Assembly (NCBI GenBank): GCA_964415795.1
Contig: CAYQBN010000014.1
Coordinates: 1-62,702 of the forward strand
From: CALITV01 sp964415795
Lineage (GTDB): Bacteria; UBP6; UBA1177; JAKLFG01
Direction of reading: 5' to 3'
Length of the DNA stretch: 62,702 nt
This document shows positions 42,518-51,421 of this stretch, one piece after another. The notes beneath the pieces are model-generated. The model was not told the origin of the DNA. It ran no database searches and saw nothing but the letters and a program-made list of their open reading frames with translations. Both the position numbers and the translations under genes were made by a program. The first letter of the stretch is position 1; each line of letters starts with the position of its first letter.

Positions 42518-43015
42518 CTACTTCTTGCGGGAAAGCAGATCGCGGTACCAGAGACACACTGCGGCGAACGCGGTGGCGACGTGTTCGACCTTCGCTTCGA
42601 CACCGCGGCTCTTCACGGTGTACCGCGTGATGCCGCGCATCGCCATCGCCTCTTCGGCCATCTCGCGAACTCGCGCTTCGACATAGGCAAGCGGCGCATG
42701 GTTGTGGTGCTCCATGATAACACCGTTGAGCGACCGATCGTCCGGTATCGCTATCGCGACGGCGGCCGATATCGTCTCCCCCGGCTCACTCGAAGTAATC
42801 GCCGCGTAAGCGAGCGGCAGGAAACTGCCGGGAGGTATCGCAACGGCCTCGACCTCCTCCGAGAACGGAGGCAGTATCGAACTCATCTTGATGAGATTGG
42901 TGTTCCCTATCCCCGCCTTGAGCAGAGCACCATCGAATGAGGTAAGTTCGGTATGCCCTTCGCTTGCTCCGGCGCAGAAAAAGTGAATGTCCGGGATCCG
43001 TCGCACATCGACCAT
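42518..43015 (-). CDS. pdaD: Pyruvoyl-dependent arginine decarboxylase
   Basis: A 165-residue proenzyme that self-cleaves and converts arginine to agmatine, the first step of one polyamine route. The cleavage region is GNTNLIKMSSILPP; the Ser pair at 45-46 gives the pyruvoyl group. Other landmarks are VAIPPGSFLPLAYA and NGVIMEHHNH with a conserved Glu. The last gene on this minus-strand stretch, 73 nt after the transglycosylase. Confidence 0.9.
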   Translation of the reverse strand: MVDVRRIPDIHFFCAGASEGHTELTSFDGALLKAGIGNTNLIKMSSILPPFSEEVEAVAIPPGSFLPLAYAAITSSEPGETISAAVAIAIPDDRSLNGVIMEHHNHAPLAYVEARVREMAEEAMAMRGITRYTVKSRGVEAKVEHVATAFAAVCLWYRDLLSRKK

Positions 43016-43088
43016 TAACGCTCTCCCTCATCGTGAACCTTCGATGGAGGCGATACTACCTAGAGAGCGCAAAGAGTCAAAAGTTTCT

Positions 43089-45269
43089 TCAATCGCTTTG
43101 CTTTGAAGTGGCGTACGAAGGCATCTCGAACACGAACCGATCGTCCAAGACACCTTCGTAGAGGAAGCGATAGGCCGCCTGATTGGCGAGCACCTTTTTC
43201 ACATAGTCGCGTGTTTGGAAGATGGGAATGTTCTCAACGAATTCGTCGAGCTCCATCCCCTGCATGCGCTTTATCCAGCGGTTGACCTTCGCGGAACCGG
43301 CATTGTACGCAGCCGCCGCGAACACCGGATTCCCTCCGTACCGTCGCAAGAGACTGCCAAGATACTTGATCCCGAAACGAGTGTTCGTGAAGGGACGCTT
43401 GAGGCGCTCGAGCGTCACCGCACCACCGTATCCTTCGTCGTTAGCGAGCAATTGGGCCGTTCCCGGAAGAAGTTGCAAAAGCCCAACGGCATTCGAGACC
43501 GAGACCGCCTGCGGATTGAAGAGGCTTTCCTGCCGCATGATGGCATAGGCGAACAATGGCGATACGCCGTAGAGCGACGCATGCGTGACCACCTCTTCCT
43601 CGTATACGACCGGATACTGTATCCTGACGAGCGGTCCAGTGAACTCAGCGACCGCCGGTAAAGAACGGATGAACACGAAGGCAAGATCGTATCCTCCCGC
43701 TTCCTGAGCGAGCAATGCCGCGAAGTAACGGTCTTGCGGCGTTCCGCCACCGACCGTGGCCTCCTTGGCTATCGAAAGGGCGGCGATCGCCCGCGCCGGC
43801 TCTCCGACGAGATAGAGCGCAAGCGCCCATTGGAGCTGCGGAAGAAGTTCGGCAGGGGAAGCGACCGTAAGATCGGCCCCCGATCGTATCGGTACGGCAA
43901 CTCCGATGTTCTTCATTCGCAAGCGTGAGGCAGCGAGCATACCGTAATAGGAAAACGGCTGTTCCTCCGCGATCTCCGCATACGCGGAGACGGCCGCCCC
44001 ATCGCGTCCCATCTTCTCGTCCACACGCGCCTGCCAGTAGCGCGCCCTGAGACCGTCGTAACTGTTCTTGAGGCTACTCTGAGCCACTTCCTGAAGGATA
44101 GCCAACGCCTCCTCATACCGTTTCCCCAGATAGCGTATCCAGAAGACGAGGAAGGTGCTCGTCGAACGATAGGAACTCGTCGGATACTCCGTGATGATCC
44201 GCAGATACAACTCCTCGGCGCGCGACCAGTTCTCGGTGAGCCGCTCCATATCGGCGGCGTAGTAGATGAATTGGTCCGCCTTTTCAGAGACGGCAAGCCG
44301 CTCCGCGCCCGCAAGATACGCCGCGATGGCCTCGTCATTGCGTCCCAACGCCGCGTACGAATAACCGCTCCACCGGTAGAAGTTATAGAGGTCGTCCTCC
44401 GACAGTTCGAGACGGTCGAGATACTTCGCAAGATTGCTGTAGATCGTCACCGCATCCTCATGGCTTCTCATGCGGGTATGCGCCATCGCTCGGAGAAGCC
44501 CCGCCCGCCAGTCGGTAAGGTCACGCACCGCGTCGCTCGGAGGGAACTCCTTGCCGACCCGCAAACAGCGGTCATACCGAAAAGAGCGGTAGTGCGCATA
44601 CATACGCCAAAGCAGGTAGTCGCGACGCTCTTTTTTCTTACCACCCCATGCCGACGAGAAGGCGGTCTCTATCTCTTCATCGAAATCATCGGAGAAACGG
44701 ACCGATCCAAAACTCTTGAGCGCATCGAACGCGGATTCGGGCCCTTTTTTGAGCGCTTCCCTGAAATAGATCCGCATCAATGTTTCGTCGCCGGTAGGAC
44801 GATATTCGGCAACGAACTCCGCCATTCGCCCGAGATCGGCGAGGCGACGCAGATACCACGGATGGGATATCTCGGCGTATGGGCTTTCGAGACTGTTCAC
44901 GAGATCTCGAATCATGCTTGGATCGAGACGACGCCACCATTTCGAAAGGAACAGGTGGACCGCTGCGCTCCGAAGCGAGCGTGTCGCATCGCTTACCAAG
45001 ATATGAGGCGAAAATTCGGGGTCCTCGGCGCGACTCATCGCCAGTTCGCCGTATATCTCATCGAGAGGGGTCGTATCGTCAAGGATGCGCCTTGCCGCAT
45101 TCATGAGACAGGCAAGCTGATCGCCGTCGGAGCACCGTTCCCTCTTTTGATCGTCGGTAAGTTCAAGATACACCGAGAATCGTTCTTTGACCGGTATGGA
45201 ACTCGGTTGCACCGTGGCCGAGAAATCGAGGACAAGCGATCCCCAGAGAGCGATGCCGAGAGCGATCAC
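43089..45269 (-). CDS. slt: Soluble lytic murein transglycosylase
   Basis: A 726-residue periplasmic enzyme with an N-terminal hydrophobic signal (IALGIALWGSLVLDFSA), a long alpha-helical TPR-like superhelix (residues 60-570), and a C-terminal SLT domain: SPLFAYAIMRQESLFNP with catalytic Glu, GLLQLLPGTAQ, NTRFGIKYLGSLLRRYGG and AAYNAGSAKVNRWI. Cleaves peptidoglycan glycan strands to 1,6-anhydro products. ATG overlaps the PP2C gene stop. Confidence 0.93.
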   Translation of the reverse strand: MIALGIALWGSLVLDFSATVQPSSIPVKERFSVYLELTDDQKRERCSDGDQLACLMNAARRILDDTTPLDEIYGELAMSRAEDPEFSPHILVSDATRSLRSAAVHLFLSKWWRRLDPSMIRDLVNSLESPYAEISHPWYLRRLADLGRMAEFVAEYRPTGDETLMRIYFREALKKGPESAFDALKSFGSVRFSDDFDEEIETAFSSAWGGKKKERRDYLLWRMYAHYRSFRYDRCLRVGKEFPPSDAVRDLTDWRAGLLRAMAHTRMRSHEDAVTIYSNLAKYLDRLELSEDDLYNFYRWSGYSYAALGRNDEAIAAYLAGAERLAVSEKADQFIYYAADMERLTENWSRAEELYLRIITEYPTSSYRSTSTFLVFWIRYLGKRYEEALAILQEVAQSSLKNSYDGLRARYWQARVDEKMGRDGAAVSAYAEIAEEQPFSYYGMLAASRLRMKNIGVAVPIRSGADLTVASPAELLPQLQWALALYLVGEPARAIAALSIAKEATVGGGTPQDRYFAALLAQEAGGYDLAFVFIRSLPAVAEFTGPLVRIQYPVVYEEEVVTHASLYGVSPLFAYAIMRQESLFNPQAVSVSNAVGLLQLLPGTAQLLANDEGYGGAVTLERLKRPFTNTRFGIKYLGSLLRRYGGNPVFAAAAYNAGSAKVNRWIKRMQGMELDEFVENIPIFQTRDYVKKVLANQAAYRFLYEGVLDDRFVFEMPSYATSKQSD

Positions 45270-46525
45270 TTCTTTTCGACCTTTTCAATATGAGAGACCG
45301 AGGTGATGATCTGCCCCGCCATCACGCGGCACACCTCCCAGAGAAACCGCGCCATCGCCTGCGGCTCTTCCGTAAGAAGCGCCTCGACGACGGAACGACG
45401 CACGACAAGGAAGGTGGAAGGCTTGTCCACAAAAAGCGTATAGTTGACCGGTTTCTCGGAAAAGAAGGCGACCTCCCCGATGATGCCGCCGGGGCCGATG
45501 ACATCTATCTGCTTTGACTTGCGAAGCACCGACAACTGTCCCTCTATCAACACGAGTATCTCTCCCTCGGGACGGAGCGGGAACGAAATGATCTCGTAGC
45601 GATCGTGAGCACGCACCTCCGATGCGTGCACCAACCGCTCCATGAGCAGATCATCGAACGCCACGAACAGCGGGAAACTACGCGCCACGCCGGCGACATC
45701 CTGCAGATGCTCCTCCGCTTTCGTCTGCGGGTCCGCCTCCCGGACCGCTACGAGGATAGCCGAAAGATTGTCATCGGCGCCGGCCCGGTACACCTCATCG
45801 ACCAAAAGACGGATCGCTTTGTCGAGAAACTGCTTCTCCTCTATCGGCGTAATGCCGGGGACCGCGAGCGCGTGAACGATCGACTGTTTGACCGTATCGG
45901 AAAGATAACGATGAATGCCGTCGGTACACAGCATGAAACGGTCATGGGGACGCACCTCTATCTCCGTGATGTCAGCAGCCGCTTCCCGCTCTATCCCCAG
46001 CGCCTTCGTGAGCGTACCGGCCACCTGCTCGTCTATGTCCGTGGCCTTCTTGCCGTACTTGCGTTCGTAGTCGGCTCCCATCGTATGGTCGGCGGTCACC
46101 TGACTCACTGTCGCGTTCCGAAGAAGATAGAGGCGCGAATCGCCGATATGGAGCACGAACCCTATGGTGTCGGCCACAAGGAGCGCAGTAAGGGTCGTCC
46201 CCATCCTGCCCACCGCGTCGCGTTTCTCCGCCTCGCGACGCACCGCCTCGTTGGCGGCGGCGGCGGCGGCGGCAAGAGCCTCACGGATCCTCGCGCGCGC
46301 CTCGTCACTCTTGGTAAGACGATAGGTTTGCACGAACGAATAGTGCTCGACGATATACCGCTCGACGGTATCGACCGCAACCTGTGCCGCTATCTCACCA
46401 TGCCGCTCACCACCCATGCCGTCAGCGACGACATAAAGACCCTTTTCAGGCCAGTCGAGTATCCAATCCTCGTTGTTCGGGCGATGTTTGCCGATGTCGG
46501 TTATACAGGAGGAAACCAGTTTCAT
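45266..46525 (-). CDS. PP2C phosphatase fused to cNMP-binding domain
   Basis: A 419-residue Ser/Thr phosphatase. Residues 1-245 are PP2C/Stp-like: DIGKHRPNNEDW, VADGMGGERHGEIAAQVA, VLHIGDSRLYLLR, MLCTDGIHRYLSD and AGADDNLSAILV supply the metal-binding Asp residues. Residues 270-415 are a cyclic-nucleotide-binding domain (GEILVLIEGQLSVLR, IDVIGPGGIIGEVAFFSEKPV). A (GCC)7 tract at 46253-46273 encodes seven Ala. Start at 46525 with its own strong promoter. Likely reverses a Hanks-type kinase signal under nucleotide control (inference). Confidence 0.88.
   Translation of the reverse strand: MKLVSSCITDIGKHRPNNEDWILDWPEKGLYVVADGMGGERHGEIAAQVAVDTVERYIVEHYSFVQTYRLTKSDEARARIREALAAAAAAANEAVRREAEKRDAVGRMGTTLTALLVADTIGFVLHIGDSRLYLLRNATVSQVTADHTMGADYERKYGKKATDIDEQVAGTLTKALGIEREAAADITEIEVRPHDRFMLCTDGIHRYLSDTVKQSIVHALAVPGITPIEEKQFLDKAIRLLVDEVYRAGADDNLSAILVAVREADPQTKAEEHLQDVAGVARSFPLFVAFDDLLMERLVHASEVRAHDRYEIISFPLRPEGEILVLIEGQLSVLRKSKQIDVIGPGGIIGEVAFFSEKPVNYTLFVDKPSTFLVVRRSVVEALLTEEPQAMARFLWEVCRVMAGQIITSVSHIEKVEKK
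46253..46273 (-). repeat. (GCC)7 trinucleotide repeat inside the PP2C gene
   Basis: Seven tandem copies encode Ala7 between a PP2C helix and NEAVRREAEK. Unit-length change would not shift the frame. Confidence 0.8.
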
Positions 46526-46548
46526 ATTCGCTCCCTGAGACCGCGAAA

Positions 46549-46577
46549 AACATACCGACGCCACGCGTTCAAGTCAA
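46549..46577 (-). promoter_or_regulatory. Sigma-70 promoter of the PP2C-slt operon
   Basis: TTGACT (46572-46577), 17-nt spacer, TATGTT (46549-46554), minus strand; start near 46542. Confidence 0.7.
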
Positions 46578-46602
46578 CTTTTGAAGTGCCGGAAAATAAA
46601 AA

Positions 46603-46679
46603 TGGCGCGGTCGACCGGACTTGAACCGGCGGCCTCCGACGTGACAGGCCGGCGTTATAACCAACTTAACTACGACCGC
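46603..46679 (-). tRNA. tRNA-Asp (GTC)
   Basis: 77 nt with encoded CCA. Acceptor GCGGTCG/CGACCGC, D stem GTTA/TAAC, anticodon arm CCGGC-CTGTCAC-GTCGG with anticodon GTC, T arm GCCGG-TTCAAGT-CCGGT, discriminator G. Flanking GGC extends an apparent stem beyond the mature ends. Downstream of tRNA-Val on the same transcript. Confidence 0.95.
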
Positions 46680-46697
46680 GCCTCTCAAGGAACGAAA

Positions 46698-46773
46698 TGG
46701 TGGGTGCTACAGGACTCGAACCTATGACCACCGGCGTGTAAAACCGATGCTCTACCAGCTGAGCTAAGCACCC
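46698..46773 (-). tRNA. tRNA-Val (TAC)
   Basis: 76 nt with encoded CCA. Acceptor GGGTGCT/AGCACCC, D stem GCTC/GAGC, anticodon arm TCGGT-TTTACAC-GCCGG with anticodon TAC, T loop TTCGAGT, discriminator A. First tRNA of a two-tRNA unit, 18 nt before tRNA-Asp. Confidence 0.96.
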
Positions 46774-46788
46774 AACCGCTGAGTCTTA

Positions 46789-46817
46789 CTATTAGCAGGC
46801 GGAGGCTATGTTGTCAA
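46789..46817 (-). promoter_or_regulatory. Sigma-70 promoter of the tRNA-Val/tRNA-Asp unit
   Basis: Perfect TTGACA (46812-46817), 17-nt spacer, TAATAG (46789-46794), minus strand; start near 46782, a few nt before the tRNA. Confidence 0.75.
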
Positions 46818-46822
46818 CATTT

Positions 46823-49282
46823 TTATTTTGCGGAGGACGGCCCCTCTTCCTTTCCCCTTAACAGCGTATCCTTCATGAGATCGCTCTGTTTCTCCATGAG
46901 ACGGGCTCGATAGCTTTCGATGAGCCGGTCAACCGTCATCTCATCGATCTTCCTGCGAGAGAGTTTGAGTGCCGTAAGCTCAGCGATCGCTTCTTCGTAA
47001 AGCCCCTGCGTGGCGAGACGACGTGCCGCCTCGATGCGCCACTGAGGATAGTTACCGATCTCGGCCCCCTTCTGGAGATAGGTAAGCGACGAACGCACCT
47101 CGCCGCGGCTCCAAAGCCAGTCGCTTTTCCAGCGGTAGTAGCGAGCGAGATCCTCTTTTCGCACGAAGGCCTTCTCGCGGAGACGCGCGTCGACTGTCGC
47201 GCACTTCTCCGGCGCATGTTTGATGTAGAGACCGGCAAGGAAAAAAATATCGTTGAAAGATCCGGTAAGCGCACTCCCGCGTTCGAACAGCCCCAGCGCC
47301 GAGGCGACATCTCCCCGTTGAAGTAAAAGATGTCCGCGAAACATGAACAATCGACCGCGGGCGACATCACCAAGTTCCTGTTCTCGAGGCGCCACCCGTT
47401 CGACAAGCGTTTCGAGAAGTTCGTATTTACGCCGCGCGAGATAGGCCTCTCCCGCGGTCTCAAAGAAAAGTGCCTCCCTCCCCTCGAGAAGGTGCTCCAC
47501 CAGCTCCGGCGAAGCACTGATCGAGGCAATGAAGCGAGCGATCCCCTCGTGAGCATCGGCACGGTCGAACGGAAGGAGTTCCCTCATCCGCCGGTCGAGG
47601 CCGCGCGGCCCAAGCCGTGCATAGATATCTTTAAGAAGCCCTTCGATTCGGGACACAGGCGCCCGTTCGACGCTTTCGGCGAACAACGCCATTCCTTCCT
47701 CCACCGAACCGAGCCTAAAGAGGGCGGAACCGTTGAGGAAGTAAAGATAATAGTATTCGGGGGCCTTCGCGGTCGCCTCGGAGAGATATGGCAGGGCCGC
47801 AAGGAAACTGTCCCGGTCACCACGATTATAGTGCGTCACCGCCTCACGAAGCGGCACCTTGAAATCTGAGGGATAGCGCTCAATGAGATGTTCGTAAGAA
47901 GCAGTGTCCTTCACCGCATAAAAGTCGAGATCGTCTCCCGCAAGTACACCCCAGAACACCGCTCCGGCGAGCGCCACCCCGAACCCCGCAACGCCAATCC
48001 GCCGCCAACCGACCACCTCGAATGAGCCACTCGCCATGAGATAGACCGCCACCGCAGGAAAGAGAACGGCAAGCGTATGCAGGTTGAAATCGAGCGTATT
48101 GTGCATGGCAAGGAAAAGAAGCGCCGCCGCCGCACCGCACCGGCAGCGAGCACCGCGATTATATTTCACGAAGAACCACACGAGGAACACCGAAACCACG
48201 AGCGCGACGAGGACGCCTTGCTCGAGCACCAGTTGAACCGGCTCGTTCTCCAGTTGGGTAAAGAAGAGCCCCGGGTCTCCCTGATAAAACGGATAGACAT
48301 GCATGAAACTGCCAAGCCCTGAGCCGGTGAGCCAAAAATCGGCGACATAGTCCCTTACCGTCCCCAGCACCGCCAACTTATCAAAGTAATCGGGACGATC
48401 CATGTCGAATTCAGTGATGATGAAATGGTAGCCGACATAAAAGGCGATAACCACCGCAAGAACAGCGAACGCGGCCAGAACGACCCCTCCCGACATTTTC
48501 CGATCGGTAAGACGGCGCAGAATGAAGAAAAGAACGAGCGAGAGGACGAAAGCAAGGATACCTCCCCGCGAGAGGGTCATGATGATGCCGAGAAAAAGGA
48601 CGAAAAAGAGCGCGCCATAGAACACCTTCCCCCGCGCAAGGTCGGCGTCGACTGCTCGCGCGAGCGCAAGAAGCGCAGCAACGCCGAAGAAGGCGGCTGC
48701 ATGGTTCATGTTGATAAGCGTCGGATGGATGAGAAGTGGACCTCGAAGCAAGGCTCCCAACCAAGTCGTCACGCCCGCCATCTTCAGAAAGACCCCGAGC
48801 GCGAAGACCGCTACCGCCGTCACGATGATGGTGTCGGTGACCAATGAACGCCACTCGCGCCGTTCTCCTTCGATGGTCCGCTGAAGCATGAGAGCAAACA
48901 ACAACAGGGTCCCGAGACGCATGAGGGAATAGAGCGTTTCGGGCAGGGAGAGAGACAGCGGCCGCCAACCGCCGAGGTCGCTTGCCGCATAAAAATAGGC
49001 GGCGCGCGGCGAAAGGATGCCGAGGAGCACCGGGGGGAGCGGTATCACTTGGAGGAGCGACCACCCGAACAGAACGAGGAAAGGCACCCACAAAAACGGC
49101 ACGAATAGCCGCTTGCCGGCAACGAGCACCCACACCGCCCACCCGAGAAACAAGACCGCCACCGTTCCTATGAGCACGCGGTTGAAGAAGACCACCGTAT
49201 AGGCGCCCCCGAGCAGAAACGGAGCCAAGACAATGGGAGCAGCAAAGGTAAGAAACACAAAAGCCCGTTTAAGACGCCACAT
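46823..49282 (-). CDS. O-antigen-ligase/polymerase-like membrane protein with TPR tail
   Basis: An 819-residue protein. The first ~470 residues hold about twelve hydrophobic helices with the Wzy_C/O-antigen-ligase-type periplasmic loop (TGSGLGSFMHVYPFYQGD...NEPVQLVLEQGVLVAL). The C-terminal ~330 residues are soluble TPR-like repeats (YLYFLNGSALFRLGSVEEGMALF, LLQRGDVASALGLFERGSAL). It may join or polymerise surface glycan. Start 49282 shares TAATG with the barrel gene stop. No other glycan genes are nearby, so acceptor is unknown. Confidence 0.8.
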   Translation of the reverse strand: MWRLKRAFVFLTFAAPIVLAPFLLGGAYTVVFFNRVLIGTVAVLFLGWAVWVLVAGKRLFVPFLWVPFLVLFGWSLLQVIPLPPVLLGILSPRAAYFYAASDLGGWRPLSLSLPETLYSLMRLGTLLLFALMLQRTIEGERREWRSLVTDTIIVTAVAVFALGVFLKMAGVTTWLGALLRGPLLIHPTLINMNHAAAFFGVAALLALARAVDADLARGKVFYGALFFVLFLGIIMTLSRGGILAFVLSLVLFFILRRLTDRKMSGGVVLAAFAVLAVVIAFYVGYHFIITEFDMDRPDYFDKLAVLGTVRDYVADFWLTGSGLGSFMHVYPFYQGDPGLFFTQLENEPVQLVLEQGVLVALVVSVFLVWFFVKYNRGARCRCGAAAALLFLAMHNTLDFNLHTLAVLFPAVAVYLMASGSFEVVGWRRIGVAGFGVALAGAVFWGVLAGDDLDFYAVKDTASYEHLIERYPSDFKVPLREAVTHYNRGDRDSFLAALPYLSEATAKAPEYYYLYFLNGSALFRLGSVEEGMALFAESVERAPVSRIEGLLKDIYARLGPRGLDRRMRELLPFDRADAHEGIARFIASISASPELVEHLLEGREALFFETAGEAYLARRKYELLETLVERVAPREQELGDVARGRLFMFRGHLLLQRGDVASALGLFERGSALTGSFNDIFFLAGLYIKHAPEKCATVDARLREKAFVRKEDLARYYRWKSDWLWSRGEVRSSLTYLQKGAEIGNYPQWRIEAARRLATQGLYEEAIAELTALKLSRRKIDEMTVDRLIESYRARLMEKQSDLMKDTLLRGKEEGPSSAK

Positions 49283-50868
49283 TAAAACACCCGATAGAAG
49301 AGTTGCACAGTCACCGTATGATACCCCTTCACCTCCCGTGAGATGAAGGGTTGTCGTTCTGCCTTGAAGTAGTACTGGATCGTTGCGAAGGAAGAGATCC
49401 ACAGCGAGACCGTCGTCTCGCTCGTGAAAGAGGTGTCTTCAGGCGACTGCACCGGCACCAGCGAGAGAAAATCCTCACGCAGTTCGAGGAACGAAACGGG
49501 CATGAGCGAAAAGTACACCGAGAACTCAGGCCCATGAGAGTAGGTGAAAGAATCGATGCGCCGGATCTCCCGTTCCGGTGTGTCGGTGTCGTCTCGCGAC
49601 TCGTCATAGTAGAATGGCGCGATATCCTGCTTGGAACCGTAGCCGGCACGCGCAGTGACGAAGAAGAGGTTTCCATAACGATACTCGAAATTCATGCCCA
49701 CGCCTTCTTGCACCACTGTCGGAGAACCGGTCTTGGCAATGAGGATGTCGGACGGATCGGGACTCCAGCGATTACCATCCCGCTCGACCATGACATAGTC
49801 CTCACCCGTTCCTGAGTAGTTCCGATAGTCGAAGAAGAAACGGGTGGTGAGTCGCCCCGCGACATAGGGCCCAACCCAGCGGGCGATGCGATAGATGAGC
49901 GAGGTATCGAACTTCACCTGATCGCGGGTATTGCGGATCCGTTCCTCGTCCTGCAGCATAAAGTCCTCGAAGAGGTCGAGTCGCACATTGAAAAGCCACG
50001 TCGTATCGTCGTACAAGGCACCGAAATTTATCGCACTCCCAAGAGTAAGCGCGTTCACCTTCTCTTTTTCGACAAAATAGCCGCTATTGGTAAAGGAAAG
50101 ATTCCCGGAAAGAAGAAGTTTCAGATCCCAGTTCCCCTTTTCGGTCCATCGGGAGCCTTCGCTCGTTTCGCCGCCACCGAGGAGCTGTCGGGTCTTTTCG
50201 TCGAAGACGAGCAGAACGGTCGCGGCGCGGCGTTCCACGAGACGCACCGTGACGAAGTTCCGGTAAGAATCGGGCGCCTCTCCCCGTTTTGCGATGCGAT
50301 AGAGCCCCGGTCTCAGAACCCAGATAAGCGGTTTCTCTCCGCGTGACTCGTCAACACCGAAGCCAGCGCCGATGTAGAGCTTGGTCTCTTCCTCCGTGAT
50401 CTGGTATCCTTCACGAAGCGGGTTGTCGAACGAATCTATCACTCGGACAACAAGAGCGCTCCAAGTAGGAATCAGAACGGTGGTTCGTTCCGGTTTTATC
50501 GTCACATAGAACACCATGCGGGTGTCGAGCGGCCCCGAACCGATATACACCACATAGGAACCGGGGTCGAGAATGAGTCGTCTCCCCGGCTCGGCATCGG
50601 TGAGGAAATCCTCTCCGCGAAACACCGCATAGGTCGGCTCACGCTGGCTGTCAACGAGCCACGGTACAAAGAGCGCCCCCTTTTCCATAGAGACAAGGGT
50701 CTCGTCTCGCGCAAGTTGCTCCAGAATGATCGGGTCGACAACCTGCTGGGCATCGAGCGAGAGGGCATGAGCGATCCGTACGCTCCCGAGGAGCAGTACG
50801 AAAAGAAGCACCCCTCTCAGAAAGTTACGGTTTCCCGAGAGTCGCCGCGATCTTCTGCATGAACGCAT
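49282..50868 (-). CDS. Exported beta-barrel-type outer-membrane protein
   Basis: A 528-residue protein with a hydrophobic signal (VLLFVLLLGSVRIAHALS), an N-terminal region of two or three PEGA-like beta sandwiches (LDPGSYVVYIGSG, WVLRPGLYRI), and from residue ~240 alternating amphipathic strands ending YHTVTVQLFYRVF with terminal Phe, an outer-membrane barrel signature. It overlaps the auxiliary lipoprotein gene by 44 nt if started at ATG 50868, so a later GTG or CTG start is possible. It may be the outer-membrane partner of the adjacent Mce proteins (inference). Confidence 0.6.
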   Translation of the reverse strand: MRSCRRSRRLSGNRNFLRGVLLFVLLLGSVRIAHALSLDAQQVVDPIILEQLARDETLVSMEKGALFVPWLVDSQREPTYAVFRGEDFLTDAEPGRRLILDPGSYVVYIGSGPLDTRMVFYVTIKPERTTVLIPTWSALVVRVIDSFDNPLREGYQITEEETKLYIGAGFGVDESRGEKPLIWVLRPGLYRIAKRGEAPDSYRNFVTVRLVERRAATVLLVFDEKTRQLLGGGETSEGSRWTEKGNWDLKLLLSGNLSFTNSGYFVEKEKVNALTLGSAINFGALYDDTTWLFNVRLDLFEDFMLQDEERIRNTRDQVKFDTSLIYRIARWVGPYVAGRLTTRFFFDYRNYSGTGEDYVMVERDGNRWSPDPSDILIAKTGSPTVVQEGVGMNFEYRYGNLFFVTARAGYGSKQDIAPFYYDESRDDTDTPEREIRRIDSFTYSHGPEFSVYFSLMPVSFLELREDFLSLVPVQSPEDTSFTSETTVSLWISSFATIQYYFKAERQPFISREVKGYHTVTVQLFYRVF

Positions 50869-51421
50869 CTATTTCCTTCTCAAGCATCTCGCCGAGCGCA
50901 CGGACAGATTGCACCGGTGCAGGAGAGAAAACCTCGCGGCGCGCATCGGCCCGGTGAGAGACGAGAATGCTCCCCGTTTTGAAATCCTTGAGCGTAAAGG
51001 AGATGACAAGGTGGGCATACCACCGATCACCGCTGTCGAATTGGTCTATCTCGAGGATCTCTCCGCCGATCTCATAGTCGGGCGTCTTGTCGAGTTTGAG
51101 GATGAGATCGGAAAAGAGTGCCGCTTCCTTGAAATGATTGTAGACGAGATCGGTGATCATCTCTTCGGGACGCGAGGCCCAGTAGTGGTTCGCGTGGTAG
51201 AATATCTCGTACGGAGAGGTGCGGTAGACGAGGTTATACCGTCGATAGACCTTGTCTATCTCGAAGGTCTTGACCCGCGCGGTCGCCGTGATCTGTTCAA
51301 CGCGCGACGGTTGAGGACGATAATACAGGCGATAGTAGTGTTTCGTGCCCGATGAACCGAAACATCCGACCATGAGAAAGGCGACGATCGCGCCCCACGA
51401 CCATTTCAGTATCCCGCTCAT
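50825..51421 (-). CDS. ABC-type transport auxiliary lipoprotein
   Basis: A 198-residue lipoprotein: signal KWSWGAIVAFLMVGC with lipobox, then a PqiC/ABC-transport-auxiliary-type fold beginning YYRLYYRPQPSRVEQITATARV, RRYNLVYRTSPYEIFYHANHYWASRPEEMITD and SFTLKDFKTGSILVSHRA. Members accompany MCE-type transporters and sit at the outer membrane. ATG overlaps the mlaD stop by 4 nt. Confidence 0.8.
   Translation of the reverse strand: MSGILKWSWGAIVAFLMVGCFGSSGTKHYYRLYYRPQPSRVEQITATARVKTFEIDKVYRRYNLVYRTSPYEIFYHANHYWASRPEEMITDLVYNHFKEAALFSDLILKLDKTPDYEIGGEILEIDQFDSGDRWYAHLVISFTLKDFKTGSILVSHRADARREVFSPAPVQSVRALGEMLEKEIDAFMQKIAATLGKP

Noticed and set aside
46253..46273. Phase-variable repeat
   Set aside because: The unit is three bases, so length change adds or removes Ala without a frameshift.
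46600..46682. Unusual tRNA-Asp with a ten-base-pair acceptor stem
   Set aside because: The extra three pairs come from counting the 3' G-CCA and a flanking GGC as stem; with encoded CCA the tRNA is a normal 77 nt.
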